In this document: positions 34,222 through 45,715 of the stretch, piece by piece
Position numbering within the stretch: the stretch's first letter is position 1
How the letters are laid out: every line of letters starts with the position of its first letter
Source: Sipunculus nudus
Taxonomy: Eukaryota; Annelida; Sipuncula; Golfingiida; Sipunculidae
Assembly (NCBI GenBank): GCA_026874595.1
Contig: CM049316.1
Coordinates: forward strand, 1,550,001-1,614,000
Direction: 5' to 3'
Length of the DNA stretch: 64,000 nt
Made by a program: the position numbers and the translations under genes
Notes under the pieces: model-generated
What the model was told of the DNA's origin: nothing
What the model saw: only the letters and a program-made list of their open reading frames with translations
The model's database searches: none

Positions 34222-34226
34222 AATTC

Positions 34227-35210
34227 TAAGGGGCACATGAACTCTACTGGGCTAAACAAAAGTATTTTATTCGGTAACCTGAAGTGTCCTTTAAAACATT
34301 TTAAATGTTAGGAAAAGAGGTGCATGGCATCGTGCTTATAAACTCCAGAATAGACACGATATCTTTTCTCCAAGACCCATATGTAACAAGTAAATGCTTA
34401 AACCAAGTGTAATCAAGTGTCAGGATCAGGACGCCAATGACTTATATTTTCCCATTTCATTTCTCGTTGATTTTTCTTCCAAAACCGCTTAAATTATGAC
34501 GCCTATCGGGCGGTAAAGGAAATTCCTTTCATTATATTTTTTGTCTTCACTTTAACACAAGAAAGAATTTTGAAGATGCTACTATACTGGACCATTGATT
34601 GTTCAAGTATGAATAAGGTCACTCTGGATCATTATCTTAAAACTATTTGTTCTTCATGTACCTGAATTAGTATTGTAGCTGATTCAAGGGCGGTCTGCTC
34701 TATTGACTTATATGCTTAGCTGAAGGGGATTGTATTTTCAATAAGATGGAAACCTAATTGGCGCGTCGTGGCCCTCTACATAACTTAATCAAAAAATACG
34801 TTTTGCTGTCCACAGTGTTTATGAACACATTTTGGATTTTAACATAATAACTATGTGGTCGCATTAAGTAAAATCCATTTAAAATGGTAACCAGTGGGCG
34901 ATGCAGAATGATCTCCTCTTTAGAATGTCCTGCACATCATCTTGTTGCCAATAACACATTGTATTAGTGGTCAGCTTCGGGCATCAGCAGACTTTGACCT
35001 ATGTTTTACATTTAAAATGAAAGGAAATAATTGAGAGTCCAAAATGGCTATTAATATGGCTACCACAATGACGAAAATGGGAATATTCACTTAGCCAAAT
35101 GTAATCACATGTTGTGTGCACCCCTTAGGGGATTCTTAATATTCATGAATAATTAATCAGCTGGCGAAAGCGAGGTTAGTAAGGAATAACAGTCAACACG
35201 TGCTCACTCA
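34227..35210. other. Non-coding stretch, nothing firm
   Basis: AT-rich. Near 35,040-35,080 a short aaaatggctattaatatggc segment resembles the ~162-bp repeat family at 1.65-2.5 kb. No gene supported. Confidence 0.45.
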
Positions 35211-35242
35211 CCATGGCTGTGTATAGCAATGCAAACATGTAA

Positions 35243-35551
35243 GTTGTTCCATTAAACCTCTTCAAATTTGTGGATGCTTACAAGCAAATTTTGTTAAAAG
35301 TATCTGGAAAGAAGTATAAATCCAAAGGAATCCGCTGCTATGAGCACAATGTTAACCCAAATTGTAAAGTTAAAACATCTGGGCTCACATCTACTGCCCA
35401 CATCTACAAACCACAGGATGTCATTAATTGCCCGTGGTCAATAAAATTATCAAGATATCCAAGTGTCGGGGCACAGGTGCTGACTGATACCCATTCCAGA
35501 CAGCACAGAATGAGGTGGTCTGTGCATGGTTCCTCTGTCTGTGTACGTTAA
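35243..35551 (+). CDS. Hypothetical; weakly FLYWCH-like open frame
   Basis: An open frame follows an in-frame TAA at 35,240 and ends at TAA 35,549. It encodes about 102 residues. The first ATG-type context upstream (CACCATGG at 35,211) opens only nine codons before that stop. The segment KKYKSKGIRCYEHNVNPNC and the following KVKTSG loosely recall the W/Y-x-C...C-K-x-K/R-x-x-T pattern of FLYWCH zinc fingers, but the terminal His pair is not seen. No splice sites clearly extend it. It could be an eroded exon, a domesticated transposon piece or chance. I do not assign a function. Confidence 0.25.
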   Translation, partial: VVPLNLFKFVDAYKQILLKVSGKKYKSKGIRCYEHNVNPNCKVKTSGLTSTAHIYKPQDVINCPWSIKLSRYPSVGAQVLTDTHSRQHRMRWSVHGSSVCVR

Positions 35552-37984
35552 TACTAAGTTTCTTGTTTCATGTACAGTAGGCACAGAGTGACACACACAC
35601 CAAAACACTTTGGCAGTACGCTGCTTAAACTGCCATTATGAAGTCATTAACTTATTGAAGATTAATAAAGCTAAGATGAAATATGTCTGATTCTGTGATG
35701 GAAAAAGTGTTCTTAAATTAAATTATGAACAGTTTTCTATTCACATGCCTTTAAAAATATATTTGTAGGTATGTTGTGTCTATCATCAGTAAAAAATATA
35801 GAAAATACAATGTATTTTTACAGTGGGATAACCAACACATAGCTGTCGAGTGAAAACACCATGTCACAGGTCATTAAAGAAAAAGAAAATCCCTCCCCAT
35901 TAGATAGTAATATGATGAGTTTCTGGGTATGGCAAGGATAATATTAGTGTATAGGCAGAAATAGATTTTTATAAATCACACCTTTTTCCCACAGGACTTT
36001 ACATAATTTGAGAACAAAAATAAAATTATGAAAAGTAAGTATTATGGAATAATATATTTATTTCAACTTATATTCAACACTTCACCAGCTCAACACTTTT
36101 AACTCAGGTTAGATCCCTCAAAATGTCTTATAAATCGAATATAAAAAGTAATTGTCATATACTTAAACTACATATTTGTGGTGAATGAAGGCGTGTCCTA
36201 CAGCTGTATGACATAAACTGCATTGACAAACAAAGGAAATGGTGACACAAGGATTTCATGAGTTAAATATTCCTTAATTTGCAGTTGGTCTAGACTGGGT
36301 ATATATCTGGATGACTCTATAAGTGTGTTGCATCCATGTAATTTAAGGGCCTTAAAGCTATAAATGGACGCCATCCTAGAGGGCCTCATAAAGTACCAAT
36401 GAGATAAAATGACGACACTCAGGATTTGGTAATATAAAATCTTAGCCCCTTCAACCATTTCGGATATACCAATTAATCTTTTCTCTATGAACCAGTAAGG
36501 GGATCAATGCTTGACTGGTAAAAACTATATGCAGATCTTAGCTAAATGTTACCAAGTTTAATATGTTGGTAGTTCATGTAATTTATTTTTTTTAATAAAG
36601 TAAAATTAATTGCATGTGTATGGACAAAGATTTTGTAAAACAGCACAGTATGTTAAAATATCTTGACACATACATGATAAAGGTCAGACAAAACCAAATG
36701 AGGGCATGGACTATGTTAAATTAATATTTTAATATGTGCCTTTATAAATTGATACAGATCATTAAAAATCATTGTTCTAAAATGGTTACTTATTTCTATG
36801 AACAAATATAACATGGAACCGCCGACCAAACGAACATATGAACACACAATCGCAATGAGTCCCTCATCCAGATATATGACCTAATTAGTACTTTCCACTG
36901 TTTCTTTCTACCTGGATCACTTATGAAAACTCATGAAAACTTAAATTTGATGTCTGATGAGTAAATGAGTAGCCGTAACGAACAGAAAAGCCTGTGACAC
37001 GACCTTCCATGCTGAGGTTAACTGTATCAGCTCACTGCTGTGACAAGTGAGTACGTGCCTTTGTTATTCCCTACAGACCTGGCTTTGGCCTCTGGTATGT
37101 GTGGCATGCATTGGATTTAAGAGTCCCCTGTGACTGAATTAAACAGTTACAGTTTCCTTACAGTGTATTTTGTCGCATTTTGGATGTTAACATTATCTAA
37201 TCATTTGAAGTGAAAAGGCGAATATAAATCATTTTAAATAGCTGGCCACTACAATAGCGTATATCTAAGCCAAATAATTTCATTTTAATAGCATCAACAA
37301 AGACCATTCTGCAATATTTGCTGTCAAAATCAGTTGATAAATTGATTTCTAGTTGCCCTTAGATTAATTTAGCTGGCCATTCGATTGGCTAGTGAATTAT
37401 CTGAGATGTATCACCGAAGCGAATTTTGCAGTTATATAGAGAACCGTCTTGTCTCTCACTCGAAACTGAGCGAAACCGAACTGCGGTTCCCTTATATGTC
37501 CTTTTAAAGTTTGAATGTTAACCTAATGAAATAAAATATTCGCAGCATGTTAGAAAAAAAATATGAACTGTACCATTACAGTACAACTGAAAGGAGATGC
37601 TTTACCGCCATTGAAGCGGCCATAACGACATCCATATTTATTTAAGTGAGCTTTTTTGAAGAGAATTGTAAATCATCAGTCAAATACCTGCTGATATACC
37701 TACACCTGACTGTTAAAACAACGTTATTTTTTTGCAAGTACCTGCTATATATATATATATTACCTATTACCAACATACAAAGTATTAATGAACCACTACT
37801 TTATAGATTTGCTCAAGGTGAATATTTCATTACCTTTGACCCATGCTGACCACAAAACATACTACACTTGCATATATTTTATCATGATAATGGGCTTAGC
37901 ATAATATCTAGTACTCTGAATGTATGTTACAAACCGATTTCGGGCCAAAATTCAACCATTAAATCTATCTACATAGTAAGTAGG
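35552..37984. other. AT-rich non-coding stretch
   Basis: No gene supported. An 86-codon minus-strand frame at 36,198-36,458 has no recognisable domain. A short (TA)n run lies at about 37,746-37,760. Confidence 0.45.
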
Positions 37985-39085
37985 GCAATGAGTAGTCTCG
38001 AGTTTTTAATTTTGGCCGAGGCGAAAATCTCATGACCTTTTGACCCGTGCACACATCAATACTGACCCATGATATTTGCATATTTTATATATCACATTAA
38101 TTGACATGCAGAGCAACAATTGGGTCGATATTTATTGTTCAAGATTAAAAGGTATGGAGTTATGGTCATTTTTGTATGCCCTACCCCTATAACTTGGCTT
38201 TTCTCTCACAATTTTATAATATTTATATCATTTGTTCTTGTGCTTTTAATTTTAGTTATCCTTGGAAATATGTGCAGAGATATCTGAATGTATAGTTCAA
38301 ACCTTTTCCAGGTTATAACTTGATCGTTTGATCTATTTCCGCCATACAGAATAACTGAGTCGCAGTAATTTCTATATGTTGGCCGTGACTAATATATCAT
38401 GGCCTTTTGACCCCTCCTGACCTCTATATTGGCCTTATTTGCATAGTTTTATATAAATATTAACCAATGCAACAATATGTTGGGTAGGCCTACTGTATTG
38501 TTCTTGGTTAAACATTGTTAAACTTATGGTCATTTCAATTTCCCCTATCCCTAATATGGCCTTTCTAACAAATCCTTAATAATGCACCAATGTCTTTTGT
38601 TTAGGTGCTTTTATCTTGAGTAATCTTTGAACATGTATGAACGAAAACGTTCCAAGTGTGTGATATTAGCCCACATCAGGCCATAAATTGACCATTTGAT
38701 CTAATTCCTCTATGCAGAGAAATAATGAGTTGTCAGTTTATAGATTTTGGGCATAGGGAAAATCTCATGACTTTTTGACCCCTGTTGACCTTATTTGCAT
38801 ATTTTATATATCATCTGAACGAACACGGCAAATGCAATAATTTGATTGGTACTCTGTTATTCTGGGCTAGATAGTTATGGAGTTATGGTCATTTTCATTT
38901 CTCCTACCCCTTAAATGGGTGACGAAATCGTCAGTTGTTAAAGTGTGAAAAAAAGTCCGGAACCACTAGTGAGTCCCAGTTTTTTCAATGTTAACATCCT
39001 GAAATCGAAGTTTAGGCATATAGCAATTAAAAAAAAATGGGTTAAGCTTATTGGTGGTGCGGGGGGGGGGGGGGGAGTCAAGGGT
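37985..39085 (-). mobile_element. Arm plus ~360-bp tandem-core element, copy 2 (inverted)
   Basis: Reverse-complement relative of the element at 23.4-25.9 kb. The core landmark catgaccttttgaccc recurs at 38,029, 38,398 and 38,766, giving units of about 368 bp. At the right side the arm is present: in reverse complement it reads ccttgactccccccc, then an attgctata..gc stretch, then ctgggactcactagtgg, matching 23,381-23,500. The arm's C run is the G15 run at 39,061-39,075 on the plus strand. This copy lacks the insertions seen in copy 1. Confidence 0.8.
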
Positions 39086-39650
39086 GGTTCTTCAAGTCCA
39101 CGGACTATTACATAAGCCTCGCATTTCCTTGTCAGAACCTGAAGAAATGAATTTTCTCAACAAACATCGATATGCCGGTATTACCAGACGTTCTTTTCAA
39201 GTTGTACCTCTTAGCGCAATGTTTTACACACCATGTAAAATGTGATTAGAACGCAATAAACACAATTAAAAAAAATGATGTTGTATGGCTATCAAGTTAC
39301 CAACACTTGTAAAGCATCATGTAAGCGCTTCCAGTGATCACTTTGTATATTTTCCTCCGCTCTTCGCGTCATAAATATTTTTTGTTTGTTTTCTAGATCT
39401 ATTATGGTATGGTTGAGAAAATAAAAAAAAATATTTCCTGATTTAAAAATGTTGTCAAAGGATACAAATTGACCTTGTATAATCAAAGATCATAAAGCTC
39501 CCGTTTCCTTCCTTTCATATTTTCGAGGACACCGAAACTCACTTGACTAATTGTTACAGTGATCCGAATCTCACTGATGACTCGAAAAATAATTCATACA
39601 AAAGCCGCATGTATTTTAAGGTGATGACAAAGGTGTGTGGGGTTTGTGGT
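39086..39650. other. Non-coding stretch, nothing recognised
   Basis: No gene or repeat recognised. Confidence 0.4.
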
Positions 39651-39867
39651 CTGATATCGCCGACTTGACGCCTACTCTGATGGTAATGTCACACTGATAT
39701 CGCCGACTTGACGCCTACTCTGATGGTAATGTCACACTGATATCGCCGACTTGACGCCTACTCTGATGGTAATGTTACACTGATATCGCCGACTTGACGC
39801 CTACTCTGATGGTAATGTCACACTGATATCGCCGACTTGACGCCTACTCTGATGGTAATGTCACACT
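39651..39867. repeat. 43-bp minisatellite, five near-identical copies
   Basis: Units start with ctgatatcgccgacttgacg at 39,651, 39,694, 39,737, 39,780 and 39,823. By eye only one base differs among the five (gtcac versus gttac near 39,775), so the array is very young or gene-converted. Confidence 0.95.
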
Positions 39868-41532
39868 TGTTACTTGATGTTAGAAATGTCGCGCGTTATG
39901 TAAAAAAATAATTTTGCTTTTTATCTTATTTATTAAATATTCAATCAAAAATATATATATATATATATTTGCAAATATTTGCTCACTTCATCTCTTGTCT
40001 AAATACAGCATAAAAGATCCACGTGTTATTGCCGTATTATAGCTATTCAGTATAAAATAAAACCAAAACATTTAAATATGTTGACTATCATTTCAATAGC
40101 TAAGTATGGTCCAAACAGTAATATTGTATATAAATATATTTTTCTAATTATATACATAAATCTTTATTCAGAGTGATGTGATATAGGAAAACACATTACA
40201 GCACAATACCATTGTTGATATTAGTTATCAATGTGAAATGATATATATATAAAACACTATATATTCAGGCTGCTCAAATTTTGTATCATATCAATCCCTT
40301 ATTTATGATGACAGGTGAAGTAACAATTAATTAAATAATTTTACACATTAATAGATTGTAGATATCCACGCGTATTTGTTAATGGAAATTCATATTTATG
40401 TGCTGGCGGAAAGCATTTTGGAGTACCAGGGTAAATGAATCCGATCCGGGGTGGTCAGTTCTGTCTGCGACCCATCTAGGACCGGGAAAGGTTGCGGCGA
40501 ACACCACAGAATTCTCATTCCTGTCTGGTCTGATCCGATCTCGTCCGCTTTGTGTGTGCGGCCTGCTTTAGGAGGGCACACTGGTATACAGAATAATGCT
40601 GCCTTTAATGCAAAACACGTTGTTTTCCTTTCATTTTCCCACTAAGCCATTTTCAATACAAATTAATACAATGGGTCAGCCAAACGCATTTAATGGTGCG
40701 CTGAATAATCATTATACATAATAATGTATTGGGTATGAGTTTATTGATTTCCATATATTCAAGAAAAAAAAAGCGCCGTCATAAATTTATTCCTTATATC
40801 ATGTTTTGACATGACTGACAGAGTTTTCTACGCTGTAAAACTTGTTTCAACCATTCCTGTCCAGGAGAAAGTTATATCTCCTTTGGCTATAGTTTCTACC
40901 ATGTGTAGATTAGAAACATATTTCTGCCTAGGAAAACCCGACCCCGTTGTTATTATGAGGTATCAACATTATTACCATCTAATTAATTAGACACCTGGGG
41001 CCGTATCCTTGATGTGGAATAAGACCGCGTACTTACTTTAATCCGTGTGCTGATTGATGATCCGGCCGTATACGCGGATTTAGTCTGAAATATTTGGACC
41101 TGCCGGGGGAGAGCTTTAAAGAAGCACTAACTTCAGAGCAATCACGATGTCATCCATAAATGTCGATATAAGATCATAATAGCAATAATAAGCCACGTTT
41201 AATTATTCAAACCATGGATAAAGATGTACCGATTTTGAAAGTGCGAACATTCGAATGTGAAAGAATGTGTTTTTTTTTTCGCTGGTTCGAAGTCAATAAA
41301 CATAATCAAATAAGTTTTAAAATAATATTTTTATCATAGACAAAAGCACGATCATTTCCTAGATATAAGGTTTTACCACTGTTTTTTATTAAAAAAGGTA
41401 TTCTGGTATTATTGAAAGTTGGCTGAATGATGCAACTGAAACAAGTAAACGCTGTCCTTTCACAATGATGTAAAGGCATAATTACTTTAAATGAAGAGTA
41501 TATTAAGTCATTTATTTATGTGAACAGTACAA
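39868..41532. other. AT-rich non-coding stretch
   Basis: A short (AT)n run lies at about 39,953-39,968. A less AT-rich patch at 40,400-40,580 has antisense open frames of about 60 codons on both strands and no domain. No gene supported. Confidence 0.45.
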
Positions 41533-41626
41533 CGTGCAAACTCTCGGCTGGGTTAACCAGGTGGGTTATTATTTTGTTTATAGTGCGAGACGCAAACTCT
41601 AGGCTAGTAAAAGCACGTCGGTAATT

Positions 41627-43072
41627 GTATCCGCCAAAACAGAGTTTTGCGGATACTATGTTTTCAGCTGCACGCCGCCGCCGCCGCGTAGGTGTCCGGA
41701 GAACTCCTCCGTAAACGCTGGGCGGAATTTTACGAAACCCGGGATTATGTTCGGGTCACATGTGAACTGCTGCGCCCCGATTTTGTTTTGACCTCTGACC
41801 TTTCCTCTGCGATCTGCGTCCGTTTGTGCGTCTGTTTCAACACATAAACCCACATATCTCGGGAACCGTTTGACCGATCAGGAAAATATTTTACACAAAT
41901 GTAGCCCTTGGAGAGCTTAATAACATACACAAAAAATGGTGGCGCCACCTGCAACCATGTTTGCACAGTGTCCATCTGTTCGACTGCCTTGGGTTAAAAT
42001 CACTCATATCTCTGCAGTGACTTGACTAATTCACCTGAAATTCGGCATGCTAAACATCCTGGATAGCTTTTCTGATTTTATGACAGGTGGCGCCACCTAC
42101 ATTCACGTTTACGCTGCAGACATCCAAGCTCATATCTCGGTACCCGTTGTCCGATCAGGAAAATTTTTTTGCACAAATGTAGCCCTTGTAGAGCTTTATA
42201 ACATACACAAAAAATGGTGGCGCCACCTGCAACCATGTTTGCACAGTGTCCATCTGTTCGTCTGCCTTGGGTTAAAATCACTCATATCTCTGCAGTGACT
42301 TGACTAATTCACCTGAAATTCGGCATGCTTACACATCCTGGATAGCTTTTCTGATTTTATGACAGGTGGCGCCACCTACATTCTCGTTTACGCTGCAGAC
42401 ATCCAAGCTCATATCTCGGGAACCGTTTGACCGATTGGGCCAAAATTTTGCATGTGTATAGATCTCACATAGCTCTTCATCATACGCAAAACTGGTGGCG
42501 CCACCTGCAGCCATGTTTGCACAGCTCCTGTCTGTTTGTCTGCCATGGGATAAAATCACTCATATCTCGGCAGTGGTTTGACATATCTGCCTAAAATTGT
42601 GCAGGTTTATACATCCCCGACAGCTCTCTTGATTTTATGACAGGTGGCGCCACCTGCATTCTAGTTTTTGCAGCAGACATCCAAGCTCATATCTTGGGAA
42701 CCGTTTGACCGATTGGGCCAAAGTTTTGCATGTGTATAGTTCTCTCATAGCTCTTTATCATACGCAAAACTGGTGGCGTCACCTGCAACCATTTTTGCTC
42801 AGCGTCCATCTGTTTGTCTGCCACTGGCTAAAATCACTCATATACATGTAGTGGTTTGACTTATCTGCCTTAAATTTTGCATATGTATACAACTTGGACG
42901 GCTTTCTGGATTTTGTGGTATGGGGGCAACCTACATACACAATTTGGCTGCAGACATCCATGCTAATATGCAACACTTAATTTTCCCTTGCCACTCAATC
43001 CATGCCTCACTTCACCCGTTCCACTCTGATTTAGGCGGATACACGTAGTCGCTTGTCGACTACCCGTATTCC
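41627..43072. mobile_element. Helentron-like non-autonomous element with dimeric core
   Basis: It is inserted within one 57-bp unit. The left end starts GTATCCGCC, and its inverse GGCGGATAC lies at 43,034-43,042, about 30 bp inside the right end. Between that and the end is a hairpin GTAGTCG-cttgt-CGACTAC (43,045-43,063) followed by nine bases. At the left, 41,627-41,656 also folds back (GTATCCGC..AAAAC-aga-GTTTTGCGGATAC). The centre holds tandem 279-bp units. Subterminal inverted repeats, a 3' hairpin, central tandem repeats and T-rich target without a long duplication are the layout described for HINE/Helentron elements. The class assignment is inference. Confidence 0.65.
41850..42960. repeat. 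279-bp dimeric tandem core with GGTGGCGCCACC palindrome
   Basis: Landmark catatctcggg or a variant starts units at 41,852, 42,131, 42,410 and 42,688. Each unit consists of two related halves of ~149 and ~130 bp, both opening with catatctc and both containing the 12-bp palindrome GGTGGCGCCACC. The palindrome occurs at 41,938, 42,086, 42,216, 42,365, 42,494 and 42,643, with one change at 42,772. Minus-strand open frames of 65-76 codons follow the repeat and are not genes. Confidence 0.9.
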
Positions 43073-43870
43073 AGTTTATTTTGTGTTTAGTGCGAGGGGC
43101 AATCTCTAAGTTAGGTTAACCAGTTCGGTTATTTATTTTGGGTATAATGCGAAGGGCAAAATCTAGGCTCGGTAAACCAGTTCGGTTTTTTTATTTTGTG
43201 TATAGTGCGAGGGGCAAACTCAAGGCTCGGTAAGCCACGTTGGTTACTTATTTTGTATAAAGTGCGAGGAGAAAACTCTAGGCTCGGTAAACCAGTTCGG
43301 TTATTTATTTTGGGTATAATCCGAAGGACCTGCTCAAGGCTGGGTAAACCACGTTGGTTTATTTATTTTGTATAAAGTGTGAGGAGAAAACTCTAGGCTG
43401 GGTAAACCACGTTGGTTATTTATTTTTTGTATAGTGCGAGGGGCAAACACAAGGCTCGGTAAACCAGTTCGGTTATTTATTTTGTATATAGAACGATGGG
43501 AAAACTCTAGGCGAAGTTAACCTGTTCGGTTATTTATTTTGTGTATAATGCAAAGGGCCGACTCAAGGCAATGTAAACCAGTTCGGTTATTTATTTTGTA
43601 TAAAGTGCGAGGAGATAACTCTAGGCTATGTAAACCACGTTGGTTATTTATTTTGTGTATAGTGCGAGGAGAAAACTCTAGGCTGGGTAAACCACGTTGG
43701 TTATTTATTTTGTGTATTTTGTGTATTTAGTGCGAGGGACAAACTCTAGACTGGGTATGCCATGTTGGTTATTGATTTTGTGTATAATGCGAGGCTAAGT
43801 AAAAACACGTTGGTTATTTATTTTGTATATAGTGCGATGGGCAAACTCTTGGCTAGGTTAACCACTTCGG

Positions 43871-44779
43871 CCCACGGGGTCAGTTTTGCGGCTCGCAGTG
43901 TTCTCGTACGGCATTGTCATTTTCTTCAGACCGATGCATTCCAGACATCTTGACTTGAAGAAATTACAAAGTTTTACTGAGATTTCAATTAGATATCGTA
44001 AAAAGAAAGTTGACCGAGTGCTGTTTTATATTATTTAGTTTTATTTCTTTTATTTTCTCTCAGTGCCAGATATATTGGTTACATGAATAATTATTGTATA
44101 TTTTGTGTGAAAATGACTTTTATATAATTTAGTGAATTTTGATGTTGTAAAGAGACTAGGTATCCGGGGTATGTCCTTGAAAGACGCATGTGATCAGGAC
44201 GAGTCCACTGAAACGTGCGCCAGTAAAATTTTAGGAGCTCTATTTAACGGTGCTTATAGCTCCTCAGTTTGAGAAAGACAGCTGAATAAATGCTGAATCA
44301 TAAAGTTAAATAATTATGACCTCAATCTGGATATAATATTGGAGATTTTAGTATACCTGAACTTGGGAGAACCCGAGCTCTTGACATCTGGATCACGTGA
44401 ACAGTAATGACGCAAACAGGAAGGTTGTCTTGGAAAAGAAACCCGTCAAAATCGTTAAATTAGTCTTGTGTGTTTGGTAAAGAAAGACTGTAAAATGATC
44501 TTCCTGTGTGCATGGTACAAAAAAGATTGTACTGGTTTTATGGTATCGATTTCTGTCAGAGCCATCGGTAATAACATTGATCGTTAATCACTTGAGGAAC
44601 AACGCATTAAGCGAATAACAACTTTTATTCGCTGCACTTAAAAACATTTTGCAACATAATATGGAATTATCCGAGTGGCCCCCATCCGGTTTCACGTATT
44701 ATATGATTACTGAAAAATTTCCCCGGGATATCCGGCATACGGGATTATATGCCGTCACAACATAATAAAAAAATAAATT
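43871..44779. other. Non-coding stretch, nothing recognised
   Basis: No gene or repeat recognised. Confidence 0.4.
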
Positions 44780-45715
44780 ATTTATCAAAACGGAAAATCC
44801 TGGATGTACTAGAAACAAATCAACAAACAAAATAGGATTGATCAAATATCGATAATCCTGGATGTACTAGAAACAAATCAACAAACAAAAAAGGATTGAT
44901 CAAATATCGATAATCCTGGATGTACTTGAAACAAATCAACAAACAAAAAAGGATTGATCAAATATCGATAATCCTGGATGTACTAGAAAAAAAATCAACA
45001 AACAATAAAGGATTTATCAAATATCGATAATCCTGGATGTACTAGAAAAAAAATCAACAAACAAAAAAGGATTGATCAAATATCGATAATCCTCGATGTA
45101 CTAGAAACAAATCAACAAACAAAAAAGGATTGATCAAATATCGATAATCCTGGATGTACTAGAAAAAAAATCAACAAACAATAAAGGATTTATCAAATAT
45201 CGAAAATCCTGGATGTACTAGGAACAAATCAACAAAGAATAAAAGGATTTTATCAAATATCGAAAATCCTAGATGTACTAGAAACAAATCAACAAACAAT
45301 AAAGGATTTATCAAATATCGATAATCCTGGATGTACTAGAAACAAATCAACAAACAATAAAGGATTTATCAAATACCGAAAATCCTGGATGTACTAGAAA
45401 CAAATCAACAAACAATAAAGGATTTATCAAATATCGATAATCATGGATGTACTAGAAACCAATCAACAAACAATAAAAAATTTTATCAAATATCATTAAT
45501 CCTGGATGTAATAAAAACAAATCAACAAACAATAATGATTCATCAAATATCAATAATCCTGGATGTACTAGAAACAAATCAGCAAATAGTGAAGGATTTG
45601 TCAAATATGGATAATCCTGGATGTACTAGAAACAAATCAACAAACAATAAAAGATTTATCAAATATCGTTAATCCTGCCGGTTCTAGAAACAAATCAACA
45701 AACAATAAAGAATGT
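44780..45715. repeat. 58-bp minisatellite, about 16 copies
   Basis: Units combine aatcctggatgtactagaaa, caaatcaacaaacaat and aaaggatttatcaaatatcg. Left copies favour ggattgatc and right copies ggatttatc, with more divergence toward the right end. Confidence 0.95.

Larger units (their letters stand above)
41533..43870. repeat. 57-bp minisatellite, split by a 1.45-kb insertion
   Basis: Units of 57-58 bp carry tatttattttgtgtatagtg, cgagg.gaaaactctaggct and gggtaaaccacgttgg. About one and a half units lie at 41,533-41,626 and about 14 units at 43,073-43,870. Successive ggctcgg landmarks at 43,163, 43,221, 43,278 and 43,335 set the period. The left block ends inside a unit after acgtcggtaatt, and the right block resumes with tttattttgtgtttag, so the two halves complete one unit. 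Confidence 0.9.

Noticed and set aside
34222-34226. AATTC duplication as chance
   Set aside because: Considered because five bases can match by chance, but both copies sit exactly at LTR ends TG...CA, and five bp is a usual length for BEL/Pao, so I accept it as a target duplication.
41656-42976. Minus- and plus-strand frames of 65-83 codons as genes
   Set aside because: They track the 279-bp repeat register and repeat the same residues in each unit.
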